Shown here: positions 34,205 through 44,162 of the stretch, piece after piece
Numbering within the stretch: position 1 is the first letter of the stretch
Layout: each line of letters opens with the position of its first letter
Assembly: GCA_043747685.1 (NCBI GenBank)
Contig: JAYTOR010000043.1
Location: 1-64,000 of the forward strand
Origin: JANXUF01 sp043747685
Lineage (GTDB): Bacteria > Actinomycetota > Acidimicrobiia > Acidimicrobiales > Ilumatobacteraceae
Direction of reading: 5' to 3'
DNA: 64,000 nt
Notes under the pieces: generated by a model
Databases searched by the model: none
Seen by the model: the letters and a program-made list of their open reading frames with translations, nothing else
What the model was told of the DNA's origin: nothing
Made by a program: the position numbers and the translations under genes

Positions 34205-34859
34205 CCTCGACGATCACATCGACGTCGAAAGCCCGCACGATCTCGACCTCGACGGAGCGTATTCATCCTCGGGGAACAATCCGTCGAAGCGCCGCCTTGC
34301 ACCGTTCGTGGCGCTCGCCATTGCCGTCGTGATGATCGGGCTGTTCGTCCTGCTCGCCGGGTCGAAGACACGTCAGAACGCCGAAACTGCCGCCACGCCG
34401 CTGCTCGGCAAACCGGCGCCGCAGTTCCAGTCGCCGATGCTGGCAGGCGGTACGTTCGACCTCGCCGCGCAACGCGGCAACGTCGTGATCCTCAACTTCT
34501 TCACGTCCAATTGCGTGCCGTGCATCGCCGAGCAGCCGGAGCTCGTCAAGTTCGCCAATGCCGAGACGGTGAAAGTCGGCGGGGCGAAGCTCGTCAGTGT
34601 GATGTTCGACGATTCGCCTGACGCCGTCACGAAATTCTTCACGAGTACCGGCGGCGCGTGGCCCGTAGTGAACGACAAGGGTCTGCCGAGCAACTACGGC
34701 GTCGCCCAGGTACCGGAGACCTTCGTCATCGACGTCAACGGCATCGTCAAATACCACACGATCAGCCAGATGACCGCCGCCTGTCTGACGAGCATGGCGG
34801 CCTCCGCACAGGATCTCAACAGCTTGCAGTTCGACCCACTGCCAGGCTGCGGTCAGTGA
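34197..34859 (+). CDS. ccmG: Membrane-anchored thioredoxin CcmG/TlpA-like
   Basis: Keeps the apocytochrome CXXCH cysteines reduced. The 220-residue protein has an acidic cytoplasmic N-terminus, one span (35-55) and a TlpA/ResA-type thioredoxin fold with FFTSNCVPCIAEQPEL (C106, C109), PAPQFQSPMLAGGTFDLAAQ and the cis-Pro region YGVAQVPETFVIDVNG. ATG at 34197 overlaps the ccmF end. Position between ccmF and ccmH supports the CcmG role. Confidence 0.94.
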   Translation: MSDLDDHIDVESPHDLDLDGAYSSSGNNPSKRRLAPFVALAIAVVMIGLFVLLAGSKTRQNAETAATPLLGKPAPQFQSPMLAGGTFDLAAQRGNVVILNFFTSNCVPCIAEQPELVKFANAETVKVGGAKLVSVMFDDSPDAVTKFFTSTGGAWPVVNDKGLPSNYGVAQVPETFVIDVNGIVKYHTISQMTAACLTSMAASAQDLNSLQFDPLPGCGQ

Positions 34860-35356
34860 AGAAGATCATCACCGGCTGGCCCGGATGGCTGCTGCTGTTC
34901 GCCGCTGTCGCCTCGCTGCTGATCATCAGCTATCAGCGTTCGTCAAAACCGTTGACCGCCGACCAGCGGACACAGTCGATCGCCGAACGCATCGCCTGCC
35001 CGGTGTGCGACGGTGAGAGCGTTGCCGAGAGCCGCGCCCCTGCTGCCAGGGACATCCGCGACGACATCGCCAAATACGTCAACGACGGCCAGTTGAGCGA
35101 CGAGCAGATCATTACCAAGATCGACGACGCCTCCGTGCAGGATCTGCGGCTCACCCCCAACGGTTCGGGGATCGACCTGCTGGTGTGGTTCCTTCCCGCC
35201 CTCGCCCTCGCCGGGGCCGTCGCCGGGTTGACGATGGCGTTCCTCAAATGGCGCCGACCGATCCCCGATCACGGACCGACGGACGACGATCGTGAACTCG
35301 TCGCTGCGGCGATGCTCAGCGAATACTCCGACGACGGCTTCAGCAACACACACTGA
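34856..35356 (+). CDS. ccmH: Cytochrome c maturation thiol protein CcmH
   Basis: Redox partner that presents apocytochrome to CcmF. The 166-residue protein starts at GTG 34856 overlapping the ccmG stop, has an N-terminal span (8-26), the RIACPVCDGESVAESRAPAA motif with C48 and C51, and a C-terminal span. The active-site CPVC replaces the common CLVC or CxxC variants. It is the short CcmH type; the TPR part is encoded separately by the next gene. Confidence 0.94.
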   Translation: MKKIITGWPGWLLLFAAVASLLIISYQRSSKPLTADQRTQSIAERIACPVCDGESVAESRAPAARDIRDDIAKYVNDGQLSDEQIITKIDDASVQDLRLTPNGSGIDLLVWFLPALALAGAVAGLTMAFLKWRRPIPDHGPTDDDRELVAAAMLSEYSDDGFSNTH

Positions 35357-36276
35357 TGGCACGTCCGGCAGGTGATGAGATGGACACGGCAGTACGGCCG
35401 CAGATCCCGGCGAAGTTACGCTGCCCCGTCGGTGCCACGCCTGGAGCGAACGCCGACCGTCTCGCCGAACTCGAGGACGAACGACGCTTCCTGCTGCGGT
35501 CGCTGGCCGACCTCGAACGCGAGCACGATGCCGGCGACGTCGACGAGCAGGACTACGCGACGCTCAAAGACGACTACACGATTCGTGCGGCAACCGTGCT
35601 GCGCTCGATCACCAGCAGGCGCTCGGCGCTCCCAGCAAGGCCGCCGCGCCGGCGCGGTCGGATGGTCCGCACCATCGTCATCACCCTCGCTGCCGGACTC
35701 ACTCTCGGCTGGCTCCTTAGCCGTTACACCGGCGAACGCCGCGTGGGCGACACGATCACTGGCGGGGCGACAGCACTTGACGACACCCAGTCGCTGCTCT
35801 CCCGGGCCCGCTCGCAACAGCTGACGAGCCCGCTGGATTCGTTGAAGTTGTACTCCGAGGTGCTCGCCAAGGAGCCGAACAACGTCGAGGCGATGACGTA
35901 CCGCGGATGGACAGCGGCGATCCTCGCCTCGAACACACAGCCGGGCGATGCACAGACACAGTTCCTCGACTTGGCGAGCAAGGATCTCGCCAGTGCGGTC
36001 GCCACCAACCCGGGCTACATCGACGCCCAATGCTTCTCGGCAATCGTCAAATTCCGCCTGCAGAAAGACGCTGCCGGTGCCAAGCCGTTCTACGACAAAT
36101 GCGCTTCGAGCTCGTTGCCGAGTTCGGTGGGTTCGCTCGTTTCCTCGCTTGGCGCCGAGATCGATACCGCCCTCGGCATCAGCACGACGGTTCCGACCGG
36201 CACGACGGTTCCGACCGCCACGACATCTCCGGCGGCCGCTGCCTCGACGGCGGCCGCTGCCGCTTCGACTAAGTGA
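35356..36276 (+). CDS. ccmI: CcmI-like TPR protein
   Basis: Probable apocytochrome chaperone. The 306-residue protein has an N-terminal coiled segment with LAELEDERRFLLRSLADLER and DEQDYATLKDDYTIRA, typical of CcmI/CycH, one span (about 105-125), and a TPR-like helical region with SPLDSLKLYSEVLAKEPNN and VEAMTYRGWTAAIL. It ends in a Thr/Ala/Pro-rich tail. Its ATG overlaps the ccmH stop as TGATG. The domain order differs from proteobacterial CcmI, where the first span is N-terminal. Confidence 0.85.
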   Translation: MARPAGDEMDTAVRPQIPAKLRCPVGATPGANADRLAELEDERRFLLRSLADLEREHDAGDVDEQDYATLKDDYTIRAATVLRSITSRRSALPARPPRRRGRMVRTIVITLAAGLTLGWLLSRYTGERRVGDTITGGATALDDTQSLLSRARSQQLTSPLDSLKLYSEVLAKEPNNVEAMTYRGWTAAILASNTQPGDAQTQFLDLASKDLASAVATNPGYIDAQCFSAIVKFRLQKDAAGAKPFYDKCASSSLPSSVGSLVSSLGAEIDTALGISTTVPTGTTVPTATTSPAAAASTAAAAASTK

Positions 36277-36404
36277 CACGAGGTCAGAAGGGGATCAGTG
36301 GCGAGTCACTGCCACCGATCCACCATCTGCTGTACGGAGAGAGATCGCGACGATCAAGGCGGTTGACGCGTTCGGACAGGCCGATCGAATAGTCTTTCGT
36401 AGCT

Positions 36405-36833
36405 ATGAGCACTCCGCCACCCCCTCCGCCTCCGTACGGCAGCGACTCCAGCTATCCGGTCAACGGACCCGTCGGTGGTTACCCGGCCGCGCCGCCTCCC
36501 GGCTACGCCGCCTACGGTCAGCCGGGTACCGGCGGAGCGTTCGTGCGGCAGAAGAACGCCGGCATGGCGATCGCGTCGATGGTGCTCAGCCTCGTCGGCA
36601 TCATCCCGTGTTTCTGGGGTCTGCAGGTGCCAGGTTTGCTCGGCGTGATCTTCGGTTTCGTCGGGCGCAACCAGATCAAGAAGTCGAACGGGACGAAGAA
36701 GGGCATGGGCATGGCCATTGCCGGCATTGTCATCGGTATCATCCTCGTCGCCATTGCCATCCCGGTGCTCATCTGGGCGCGGAACCATTGTTCACGCATC
36801 GGTGGCACGACGACCTGCAACAGCAGTAACTGA
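36405..36833 (+). CDS. DUF4190-type two-span membrane protein
   Basis: A 142-residue protein with a Pro/Gly/Tyr-rich cytoplasmic N-terminus (about 1-45) and two spans, AIASMVLSLVGIIPCFWGL and GMAIAGIVIGIILVAIAIPV, separated by FGFVGRNQIKKSNGTKKGMG. This is the DUF4190 arrangement common in actinobacteria; function unknown. It ends with two cysteines outside (CSRIGGTTTC), which could form a disulfide. TTGACG at 36363 and an AT-rich stretch before the ATG might be its promoter, but the spacing is poor. Confidence 0.85.
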   Translation: MSTPPPPPPPYGSDSSYPVNGPVGGYPAAPPPGYAAYGQPGTGGAFVRQKNAGMAIASMVLSLVGIIPCFWGLQVPGLLGVIFGFVGRNQIKKSNGTKKGMGMAIAGIVIGIILVAIAIPVLIWARNHCSRIGGTTTCNSSN

Positions 36834-36856
36834 CACAACCTACGCAGCGGCGGTGA

Positions 36857-37324
36857 TCAGTCGGGTGGTGGCCACACCGCAGCCTGACTGATGATCACGT
36901 TGGGATCGTCACTGCGCTGCAGCAGCCACACCGTCGCCTTGCGCCAGTCTGGCTTGCCGACGATATGACATCCGCGACGCTCGAGCGCGGCGATCGTGTC
37001 GGGGATCACGTCCCCGTGACTGCAGAGCACGGCGTCATCCGGAACCGTGCGCAGCAGGTCGAGCACGACCTCGAAACTCGATCCCTCCGCGAGTGCCTCC
37101 ATCGTCTTGACCGACGCACCGGACGATTCGGCGAGCGGCTCCAGCGTCTGCACGCACCGGGTGAACGGGCTTGAGAGCAGACTCGACGTCGTCATGGCGG
37201 CCAACCGGTCGGCAATGGCGATCGACTGCCGCCGTCCGGACTTCGAGAGTGGCCGCAATCGATCGTCACCGCGCCATGCATCCCTCGACCCCGCTTTGGC
37301 ATGTCTGACGAAATACAGAACCAT
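36857..37324 (-). CDS. SixA-type histidine phosphatase
   Basis: Histidine phosphatase superfamily member of 155 residues. It begins MVLYFVRHAKAGSRDAWRGD with the RHA motif (phospho-acceptor H8) and has the second catalytic His in DDAVLCSHGDVIPD. SixA removes phosphate from phosphohistidine domains in E. coli; small actinobacterial homologues are uncharacterised. Transcription is convergent with the DUF4190 gene. Confidence 0.9.
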   Translation of the reverse strand: MVLYFVRHAKAGSRDAWRGDDRLRPLSKSGRRQSIAIADRLAAMTTSSLLSSPFTRCVQTLEPLAESSGASVKTMEALAEGSSFEVVLDLLRTVPDDAVLCSHGDVIPDTIAALERRGCHIVGKPDWRKATVWLLQRSDDPNVIISQAAVWPPPD

Positions 37325-37447
37325 CAGGTAAGCATTTCGAACTGACTGGCCATGTCGCTACGAGGCGCACAGAGCGAAGTAACCATCTCGCTCACGATAG
37401 TTCCCGTCAGAGTGCAACGTTTCGCACCGCACGACAGACTACAGGCC

Positions 37448-38062
37448 ATGAGTTTCTTCGACCGCAACCGCAAAGCGCTGATCGAGAAGGGAATCGACCC
37501 GGCACGGCTACCGCCAGGTCAGTATTCGACCGAGCGCTTCCCGGTACTCCACGTCGGCGATGTTCCGACGTTTGCGCCGGGCGAATGGGACCTGACGATC
37601 GGCGGACTCGTCGACAACCCGTTCACGATCACCCTCGATGACTTGAAGGCGATGCCACCGGTGACCTACACGGCGGACATCCATTGCGTGACGAAGTGGA
37701 CGAAGTTCGACATGTCGTGGACCGGTGTGCGCGTACGCGATCTTTTCGAAAAGGCCGGTGTCCAGCCGTCGGCGACGCATGTCATGGAAGTGGCGGAGTA
37801 CGGGTACACCACCAACCTGCCCCTGTCCGACATCACCACGGATCAGGCGATCGTCGCCTACGCCTACGAGGGTGAGGACATCGAGCCGATCCACGGTGGG
37901 CCGGTACGCATCATCGTCCCGCACCTGTACTTCTGGAAGTCGGCGAAATGGGTCAGGCGACTGGAACTCCGAGACCGTGACGCGCCGGGCTTCTGGGAAC
38001 AGAACGGTTACAGCATGTACGGCAATCCCTTCCGCGAGCAGCGCTACACCAACGACCGATAG
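37448..38062 (+). CDS. Sulfite-oxidase-like molybdopterin oxidoreductase
   Basis: A 204-residue protein made of the sulfite oxidase/YedY (MsrP) molybdenum-cofactor domain. DIHCVTKWTKFDMSWTGV contains the Mo-ligating C80; HGGPVRIIVPHLYFWKSAKW and the N-terminal TFAPGEWDLTIGGLVDNPF also match. There is no Tat signal and no haem or dimerisation domain, so it should be cytoplasmic. ATG 37448 is used; an upstream in-frame start at 37352 adds non-conserved residues. Substrate unknown. Confidence 0.92.
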   Translation: MSFFDRNRKALIEKGIDPARLPPGQYSTERFPVLHVGDVPTFAPGEWDLTIGGLVDNPFTITLDDLKAMPPVTYTADIHCVTKWTKFDMSWTGVRVRDLFEKAGVQPSATHVMEVAEYGYTTNLPLSDITTDQAIVAYAYEGEDIEPIHGGPVRIIVPHLYFWKSAKWVRRLELRDRDAPGFWEQNGYSMYGNPFREQRYTNDR

Positions 38063-38275
38063 TCACACGCCGGTGACAGCCCCGTCCCGTTTCCAGCCGT
38101 CTCAGTAGCGGGGCGAGTAGCCCGATGGTGACGAACCGGACCTCGGAGAGTCGATCATCGGTATGACGTTGCGATGCGTCGGTCTGCCTGCCGCGGTGCG
38201 GACGGGCACGATCGACGATGTACGCAGGCTGGCAAGCACGCCGCCGCCGACCCCGAACGACGTATGAGCGAGGCG

Positions 38276-39025
38276 TCAGACGGCGGTCGCGCAGAAGCCG
38301 TCGCCGTGCGGCAGTGATTCCTGCGTCAACGGCTGCGTATCGCCGTACAGGGCGGTGAGCATGCCTTTGACCATGCCGCGATCGACAGCGCAGATGACCG
38401 GGTTGTCGATCGCCACGTCGCCGAACGGGCAGTGGTTGCTGACGATCCGCAACTGGTCGTTGCGGCTCTCGGTGTGTGCCGCGAATCCATGAGCCGTCAG
38501 TGCATCGGCGACGGCATGCAACGCTGAACGCAGTGAACGCTGGCCTGTGGCGACGTCGTCGGAGCCGCGCAGTCCGGACGCCATCGCCGTGCCGTATTCG
38601 ACGCCGACCTCTTCGGCGAGCGCCTCGGCAACCGGCGTCGGCAATGCGGCGAGCGCCTTGCCGAGGAGTGCCAGCACCAGATCGTCTGCTCGAACATTGA
38701 CGTCGAGACGGGTCTGCTCAGCCGTTGCCAGGTAGTGCTTGGACGGACGACCGGCACCGCCACCCGCAGGGTGGGCAACAGCAACTTCGAGGTAACCGCC
38801 GGCTGCCAGTTTGTCGAGGTGATGCCTGGCGACATTGGGATGCAGTCCGAAGCGCTCGGCGACATGCGCAGCGGTCACGCCATGCTGAGCGTCGTGCGCG
38901 AACAGATAGATCTGGCGGCGGCTCGGATCGCCGAACGCCGAGGTGATCGCACTGACCGTCGCCGAGAACGCGCCGGGGCTCAATCCATTGGACGGTTGTT
39001 TGACGCTGGACGCCTTGGAGGCCAC
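38276..39025 (-). CDS. Winged-helix regulator with C-terminal cysteine motif
   Basis: A 249-residue ArsR/MarR-like regulator. Residues about 20-110 form the winged helix (SAFGDPSRRQIYLFAHDAQH, HVAERFGLHPNVARHHLDKL, then GAGRPSKHYLAT). The C-terminal part has NHCPFGDVAIDNPVIC and, 32 residues on, GFC, a three-cysteine pattern like that of SufR-type iron-sulfur regulators. The GTG start at 39025 is 7 bases after a TAGAAT hexamer, so the mRNA is probably leaderless. It is divergent from mrp, an iron-sulfur carrier gene, which fits a regulator that senses Fe-S status. Cluster binding is inference. Confidence 0.88.
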   Translation of the reverse strand: MASKASSVKQPSNGLSPGAFSATVSAITSAFGDPSRRQIYLFAHDAQHGVTAAHVAERFGLHPNVARHHLDKLAAGGYLEVAVAHPAGGGAGRPSKHYLATAEQTRLDVNVRADDLVLALLGKALAALPTPVAEALAEEVGVEYGTAMASGLRGSDDVATGQRSLRSALHAVADALTAHGFAAHTESRNDQLRIVSNHCPFGDVAIDNPVICAVDRGMVKGMLTALYGDTQPLTQESLPHGDGFCATAV

Positions 39026-39049
39026 GGCCGATATTCTACCTATGGCCGT
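39024..39049. promoter_or_regulatory. Inverted repeat between the regulator and mrp
   Basis: ACGGCCGATA at 39024 faces TATGGCCGT ending at 39049, an inverted repeat that is perfect apart from one missing base, spanning the regulator's -10 hexamer TAGAAT (39033-39038, minus strand) and start codon. A second GGCCG/CGGCC pair follows at about 39067-39083. This is a natural autoregulatory operator. Confidence 0.55.
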
Positions 39050-39108
39050 AGTGGTAATTCAGTGCTGGCCGTTACCGTCGGCCTGACCCCCCGTCCATTG
39101 GAGCAACG

Positions 39109-40248
<1,140 letters not shown>

Positions 40249-40398
40249 TTCTGACACCCACCATCGGGCACACATTCAACGAGCAGCGGTCGTCCGGGTT
40301 GCCGGTTGGACGGGCCACCCATCGTGTCCAGTGCCGCTGACGCAGCGAAGCCAGGAGTGCCGAAATGGGTTCCCCGAACCACTGGTTGGCGGCGGCGT

Positions 40399-41871
40399 TC
40401 ACGCCGATACTCCGTCGTTCGGTGGCACCACGACCGTTCGGGCACCCGCTGGACCCCCCAGATCGAGTGCCCGCCTACTCGTCTCCGGCCCCGACGACGT
40501 TTCCAGGAACCGACCGACCGGGTTGGTGGTGATCACGAGTTCGTAGTGGCCGTTGGCGACGCTGCTGATATCCAACGCCTGACCGCTCACCGCCTGGCTG
40601 TACGTGTCACCCCATCCGCTCAACAGGCTTTCACGCAGGAACCGGGCCGATTCGGGGCCGCAGGCGGTGCTCAGCGCCGTCGAGCCGGGGCGCAAATTCG
40701 TACCGGGTGTCAACAGATCAACGGCCGTTGTATTCGCCAAGCACCACGCCTGTTTGCCACTCGTAGCGACGACCTGTGCGCTGTCGTTGACCAGGTCGTA
40801 GCGAACGAAGTCGAGGAAGTGCCAATGATTGTGGCCGCCGCCAGCGTGATACTCGAACGTTCCGATGGGTCGTGAGGCCACCAGGAGTCCGCCTCGGTAG
40901 AAGAGCTGAACAGCGTCCATCGTTTCGGCTGCGTCTCGCCGATACCCCTCGACGATGAACGGCGCCCCGGCGTTCCACACGCTCGCATTGAAATTGAGCA
41001 GAGCGGTCGAATTGTCAACGGTGGCCGAGATCCCGTATGCCGGCAATGGCCGCAGATCGGGAAGTGTGTCGACCGGTGGTGTGACCTGCCCCAGACGGGG
41101 ATCGGGACGAGGGTGGTCGGTCGCGCTCTCCAACGGCGAGGCGTTCGGCGTGTCGCTGACCGGCGTCGGAGTTGTCGTCGCGGTGGGATCCGTCCGCAGC
41201 GCAACGTCGAATGTTGCGGTCCTCGCATCGTCGGCGAAGCCGAGCGCATTGGCAACCGCCGACACAACGGTCACCGAGACCCGGTAGGTCCCGTCCGGGC
41301 CGTGGAGATTGAATGCCAATGGTGCGACGCTGGCCCAGCCCTGCTCGATCCCCCACACGACGGCGGATGCGAACGGGCTGGAATTGCAGGAGTCGGGATA
41401 CACGAGGTTCGATCTCCCCGGCCCGACCTTCGTGCGGGGGTTTGCCGGACACCATGAGAGGTCGGCATCGAGTACCTCCGTGTTGTTCGGACCAGTGACC
41501 GAATAGTGGGCGAACCGGTCGATGCCGCCGAAGTCGACGAGGCCTGCTGGCAACGGTGTGGTCTTGCCGGCGCCTACGCCGTCCGAGCGACTGACGCTGA
41601 GCGCCGACTTTCCGTCCTTGCGCTTCAATTGCAACTCGACATCATGATCTGGCGATGAAACTGACACCGACGCCTGCACCAGCACCGGCGAGTTCTTCGT
41701 CCGGACGGCGTTCACCACGGATCCGGGGCCGAGCAGCCGGAGCGACGACCGCTCGGCGGTTCCTGTGCTCGACGACGAGCATGATGCAATGCCGGCGAGC
41801 AGAGCCAGCACGACCAGCACGACGCCGCTGCATCGATGCCCCGTCGTGCGCCGGTTCCCAACCGTGCGCAT
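40399..41871 (-). CDS. Lysyl-oxidase-like copper lipoprotein
   Basis: Secreted copper amine oxidase family protein of 490 residues. The N-terminus is a lipoprotein signal, VVLVVLALLAGIASC, with acylated C31. The C-terminal half matches the lysyl oxidase catalytic domain: the copper histidines in FEYHAGGGHNHWHFLDF (H347, H349, H351) and SGKQAWCLANT, the counterpart of the GHKASFCL segment that carries the cofactor Lys. An Ig-like domain with Ser/Thr-rich linker lies between. ATG 41871 overlaps the stop of the upstream DUF427 gene as TGATG, which fixes the start. Bacterial homologues are known but their substrates are not. Confidence 0.9.
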   Translation of the reverse strand: MRTVGNRRTTGHRCSGVVLVVLALLAGIASCSSSSTGTAERSSLRLLGPGSVVNAVRTKNSPVLVQASVSVSSPDHDVELQLKRKDGKSALSVSRSDGVGAGKTTPLPAGLVDFGGIDRFAHYSVTGPNNTEVLDADLSWCPANPRTKVGPGRSNLVYPDSCNSSPFASAVVWGIEQGWASVAPLAFNLHGPDGTYRVSVTVVSAVANALGFADDARTATFDVALRTDPTATTTPTPVSDTPNASPLESATDHPRPDPRLGQVTPPVDTLPDLRPLPAYGISATVDNSTALLNFNASVWNAGAPFIVEGYRRDAAETMDAVQLFYRGGLLVASRPIGTFEYHAGGGHNHWHFLDFVRYDLVNDSAQVVATSGKQAWCLANTTAVDLLTPGTNLRPGSTALSTACGPESARFLRESLLSGWGDTYSQAVSGQALDISSVANGHYELVITTNPVGRFLETSSGPETSRRALDLGGPAGARTVVVPPNDGVSA

Positions 41872-42365
41872 CACCAACCCATCGTCCCCGGACCGCCTTT
41901 GAACGGACCCACGACGCGCGAGGTGATCCAGCCGCCGTAGAAAGATCCGAGATTCGCATCGACTCGTTCTTCGTCGACCCAGCATTCATCCATCAGTTGT
42001 GCGTAGAACGCTACGTGACCGGTGATCGAGGCGAACGCCGGCGTCGGCTGCTCGTAACTCCACGCTGCGTCCGGTACGACAACGTCGCCTGAAGTGACGT
42101 CCCAGTACGTCGCCAGACCCTTCCATTCACACATGCTGCGCTGAGTCGATTTCCGCAGCCGACCCGGAAGGACGTCAGCGGCCGGAATGTAGAACGCCGG
42201 CGGTTGGCTCGTCTCGAGCACCCTCACGGCGCTGCGTGTTTCGGCGATCACCTGACCGCCGTGGATGACCACGACATGTGACGACGTCGGGCTCACGGCC
42301 GGCGGGCGTGGATAGTCCCAAACGCTTTCCTGTCCCGGTTGGGGTTCGATCCGCTGGAGTTTCAC
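41871..42365 (-). CDS. DUF427 domain protein
   Basis: A 164-residue protein. GTG at 42365 gives MKLQRIEPQPGQESVWDYPR, and the DUF427 fold follows with VVVIHGGQVIAETRSAVRVL, FYIPAADVLPGRLRKSTQRS and WKGLATYWDVTSGDVVVPDA. It is a small beta-rich fold found across actinobacteria with no proven function. TATCCT lies 8 bases before the start codon, so a leaderless mRNA is possible even though an upstream gene ends 4 bases away. It is translationally coupled to the lysyl-oxidase-like gene. Confidence 0.9.
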   Translation of the reverse strand: MKLQRIEPQPGQESVWDYPRPPAVSPTSSHVVVIHGGQVIAETRSAVRVLETSQPPAFYIPAADVLPGRLRKSTQRSMCEWKGLATYWDVTSGDVVVPDAAWSYEQPTPAFASITGHVAFYAQLMDECWVDEERVDANLGSFYGGWITSRVVGPFKGGPGTMGW

Positions 42366-42369
42366 GGTG

Positions 42370-42882
42370 TCACAGGATAGAGCCCGGGCCGGCACGGTTG
42401 GCTTCGAGCAGCAGGCGAAGACGTGCCTGTTCGAGCGCAGCACCAGCAGCAAGCACCCGCTTGAGAAGGTCGCCGATCAGCGCTGATCGCTGCGAGTTGG
42501 CGACGTCGAGGTGGCTTGGATCGAGTACATCGGCCCCGATACGACTGGCATCGAGCGACGTCAGGAGTGATTCCCAGATCTGCCCGACCCGCTGGGGCGG
42601 TTCGACCGCCTTGACATGTTCCAATTCGGCGCAGTGAGCGTCGACGGCCGATTGGGCGCGTCGTAGTTGGTCGCCCCCGACGACGACGTTGCTGATGCGC
42701 TCGCGGTCTGTCCAGCGTTGCCATCTGCCGCCACGCCGTTGCTCGAGCCGCGCCGTGACGTCGGGGCCATCGGCACCGAGCAGGTTTCGCAGAAAGTCCT
42801 CCGCCACCTTGGCCGCGTCGTTCGCCAGGAACAGCACCCGGTCGATTTCGTAAAGACGTCGCAGATCGTCATCGCTCGGCAT
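42370..42882 (-). CDS. Hypothetical helical protein, 170 aa
   Basis: Unrecognised, mostly helical soluble protein. It begins MPSDDDLRRLYEIDRVLFLA, then NDAAKVAEDFLRNLLG, and ends with a long amphipathic helix ALIGDLLKRVLAAGAALEQA. No signal peptide or cysteine pattern. It lies 4 bases upstream of the DUF427 gene, so it may be first in a three-gene unit with DUF427 and the lysyl-oxidase-like lipoprotein, and is divergent from DUF3107. Confidence 0.75.
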   Translation of the reverse strand: MPSDDDLRRLYEIDRVLFLANDAAKVAEDFLRNLLGADGPDVTARLEQRRGGRWQRWTDRERISNVVVGGDQLRRAQSAVDAHCAELEHVKAVEPPQRVGQIWESLLTSLDASRIGADVLDPSHLDVANSQRSALIGDLLKRVLAAGAALEQARLRLLLEANRAGPGSIL

Positions 42883-42952
42883 CTGCGCTCGCCGCCTCTC
42901 GTCGTCGACACTCGGAGTCTTTCACACCGTCGCTGCGTACGATGAAGAGCGT

Positions 42953-43186
42953 ATGGACGTACGCATCGGTGTAACCCAAGCTCCTCGTGAACTCAATATC
43001 GAATTGCCAGACGACACCGATCCGGTGGAACTGGCCAAACAGGTCGAGGCGGCGATGACGGGAGCACTCGACGTGTTGTGGCTGACCGACAAGAAGGGCC
43101 GCAAGGTAGGCGTCACGTCGGCCAAGCTCGCCTATATCGAGATCGGCACGGCCGAGGGTGCCCGCAAGCTCGGCTTCGGCAGCTGA
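42953..43186 (+). CDS. DUF3107 family small protein
   Basis: A 77-residue actinobacteria-specific protein. It reads MDVRIGVTQAPRELNIELPD, then VELAKQVEAAM and KKGRKVGVTSAKLAYIEIG, matching DUF3107 (the mycobacterial TB9.4 family). Function unknown. It is preceded by GAAGAG 4 bases before the ATG and a TACGAT hexamer just upstream. The Get3-like pair starts 37 bases downstream. Confidence 0.92.
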   Translation: MDVRIGVTQAPRELNIELPDDTDPVELAKQVEAAMTGALDVLWLTDKKGRKVGVTSAKLAYIEIGTAEGARKLGFGS

Positions 43187-43223
43187 CCTTTCGCCGTTCG
43201 ACGACCAGGAGCGGAGTGCTCCG

Positions 43224-44162
43224 ATGAATCTGCTCGATCATCGTTTACTCTTCGTCACCGGTAAAGGTGGCGTCGGCAAGACGATTGTTGCTGCGGCGCT
43301 CGCCAGGCTGGCGGCGCGTGCCGACAAGCGTGTGCTGGTCTGCGAAATGGACGCCAAGGGATCGCTTGCGGCTGCATTCGAGTCGTCACCGCTGACGTTC
43401 GCGCCGCGTGAGTTGAGTCCCGGGCTGTTCGCCATGGCGATGAACACCGAGGACTCACTTCGCGAATATCTGCGGTTGTTCGTCCGCATCCCGCTGCTCG
43501 GCCGGATCGGACCGCTCGCCCGGACGTTCGACTTCATCGCCGACGCAGCTCCGGGAGTCAAGGAAATCCTTGCCGTCGGCAAGTTGTGTTACGAGGTCCG
43601 TGAGCGTCACTACGACCTCGTCGTCGTCGATGCCGAGGCAACAGGGCACATCGTCAGCCAGATCACCGCGCCTCGGGCGATCAACGATCTCGTGCAGGTC
43701 GGTCTCGTGCGCGATCAGACGAACTGGATGCTCGACATCCTCGAGGATCAGCGCACCACGGGGGTGGTCGTCGTGACCACCCCGGAGGAGATGCCGGTTG
43801 TCGAGTCGATCGAACTGATCGAACGGCTGAACACGACGACCAAGGTCGCCGTCGCTGCGGTGGTCGCCAACCGGGTGCTTCCGGAACCGTTCGGACGCGG
43901 CGAGCTGGAGATTTTCGAACGTATCGATTCGATCGGCCGTCAGCAGGTCATCGACGCTCTCGGGGACGCTGCTGGCGCAGTCCTCGATGCCGCCGAACTC
44001 GCCGTTTCCCTCCGACGCAACGGTGCAACCCACTTGGCGACCTTACGTTCCAGACTGCCGCCAGACATGCTGACGATCTACGTGCCGGAGCTCTATTCCC
44101 GATCGGCCGGTGGCCGAGCCGCGGAGCTGGTCGCCACCGCCCTTGCGGAGGAATTGCTGTGA
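43224..44162 (+). CDS. Get3/ArsA-like ATPase, first of a pair
   Basis: Member of the anion-transporting ATPase family (312 residues). It has the deviant Walker A FVTGKGGVGKTIVAAALARL (10-29) with both lysines, CEMDAKGSLAAAFES, a switch region DLVVVDAEATGHIVSQI and the nucleotide-base motif. Homologues in mycobacteria (Rv3679/Rv3680, called BagA and BagB) form a heteromeric complex and also lie beside a whiB gene. ATG 43224 is chosen because GGAG is 7 bases upstream. Its stop overlaps the next gene. Confidence 0.9.
   Translation: MNLLDHRLLFVTGKGGVGKTIVAAALARLAARADKRVLVCEMDAKGSLAAAFESSPLTFAPRELSPGLFAMAMNTEDSLREYLRLFVRIPLLGRIGPLARTFDFIADAAPGVKEILAVGKLCYEVRERHYDLVVVDAEATGHIVSQITAPRAINDLVQVGLVRDQTNWMLDILEDQRTTGVVVVTTPEEMPVVESIELIERLNTTTKVAVAAVVANRVLPEPFGRGELEIFERIDSIGRQQVIDALGDAAGAVLDAAELAVSLRRNGATHLATLRSRLPPDMLTIYVPELYSRSAGGRAAELVATALAEELL

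Noticed and set aside
38163..38267. 34-codon frame between the molybdoenzyme and the regulator
   Set aside because: No Shine-Dalgarno, no hydrophobic or conserved pattern; too short to support.
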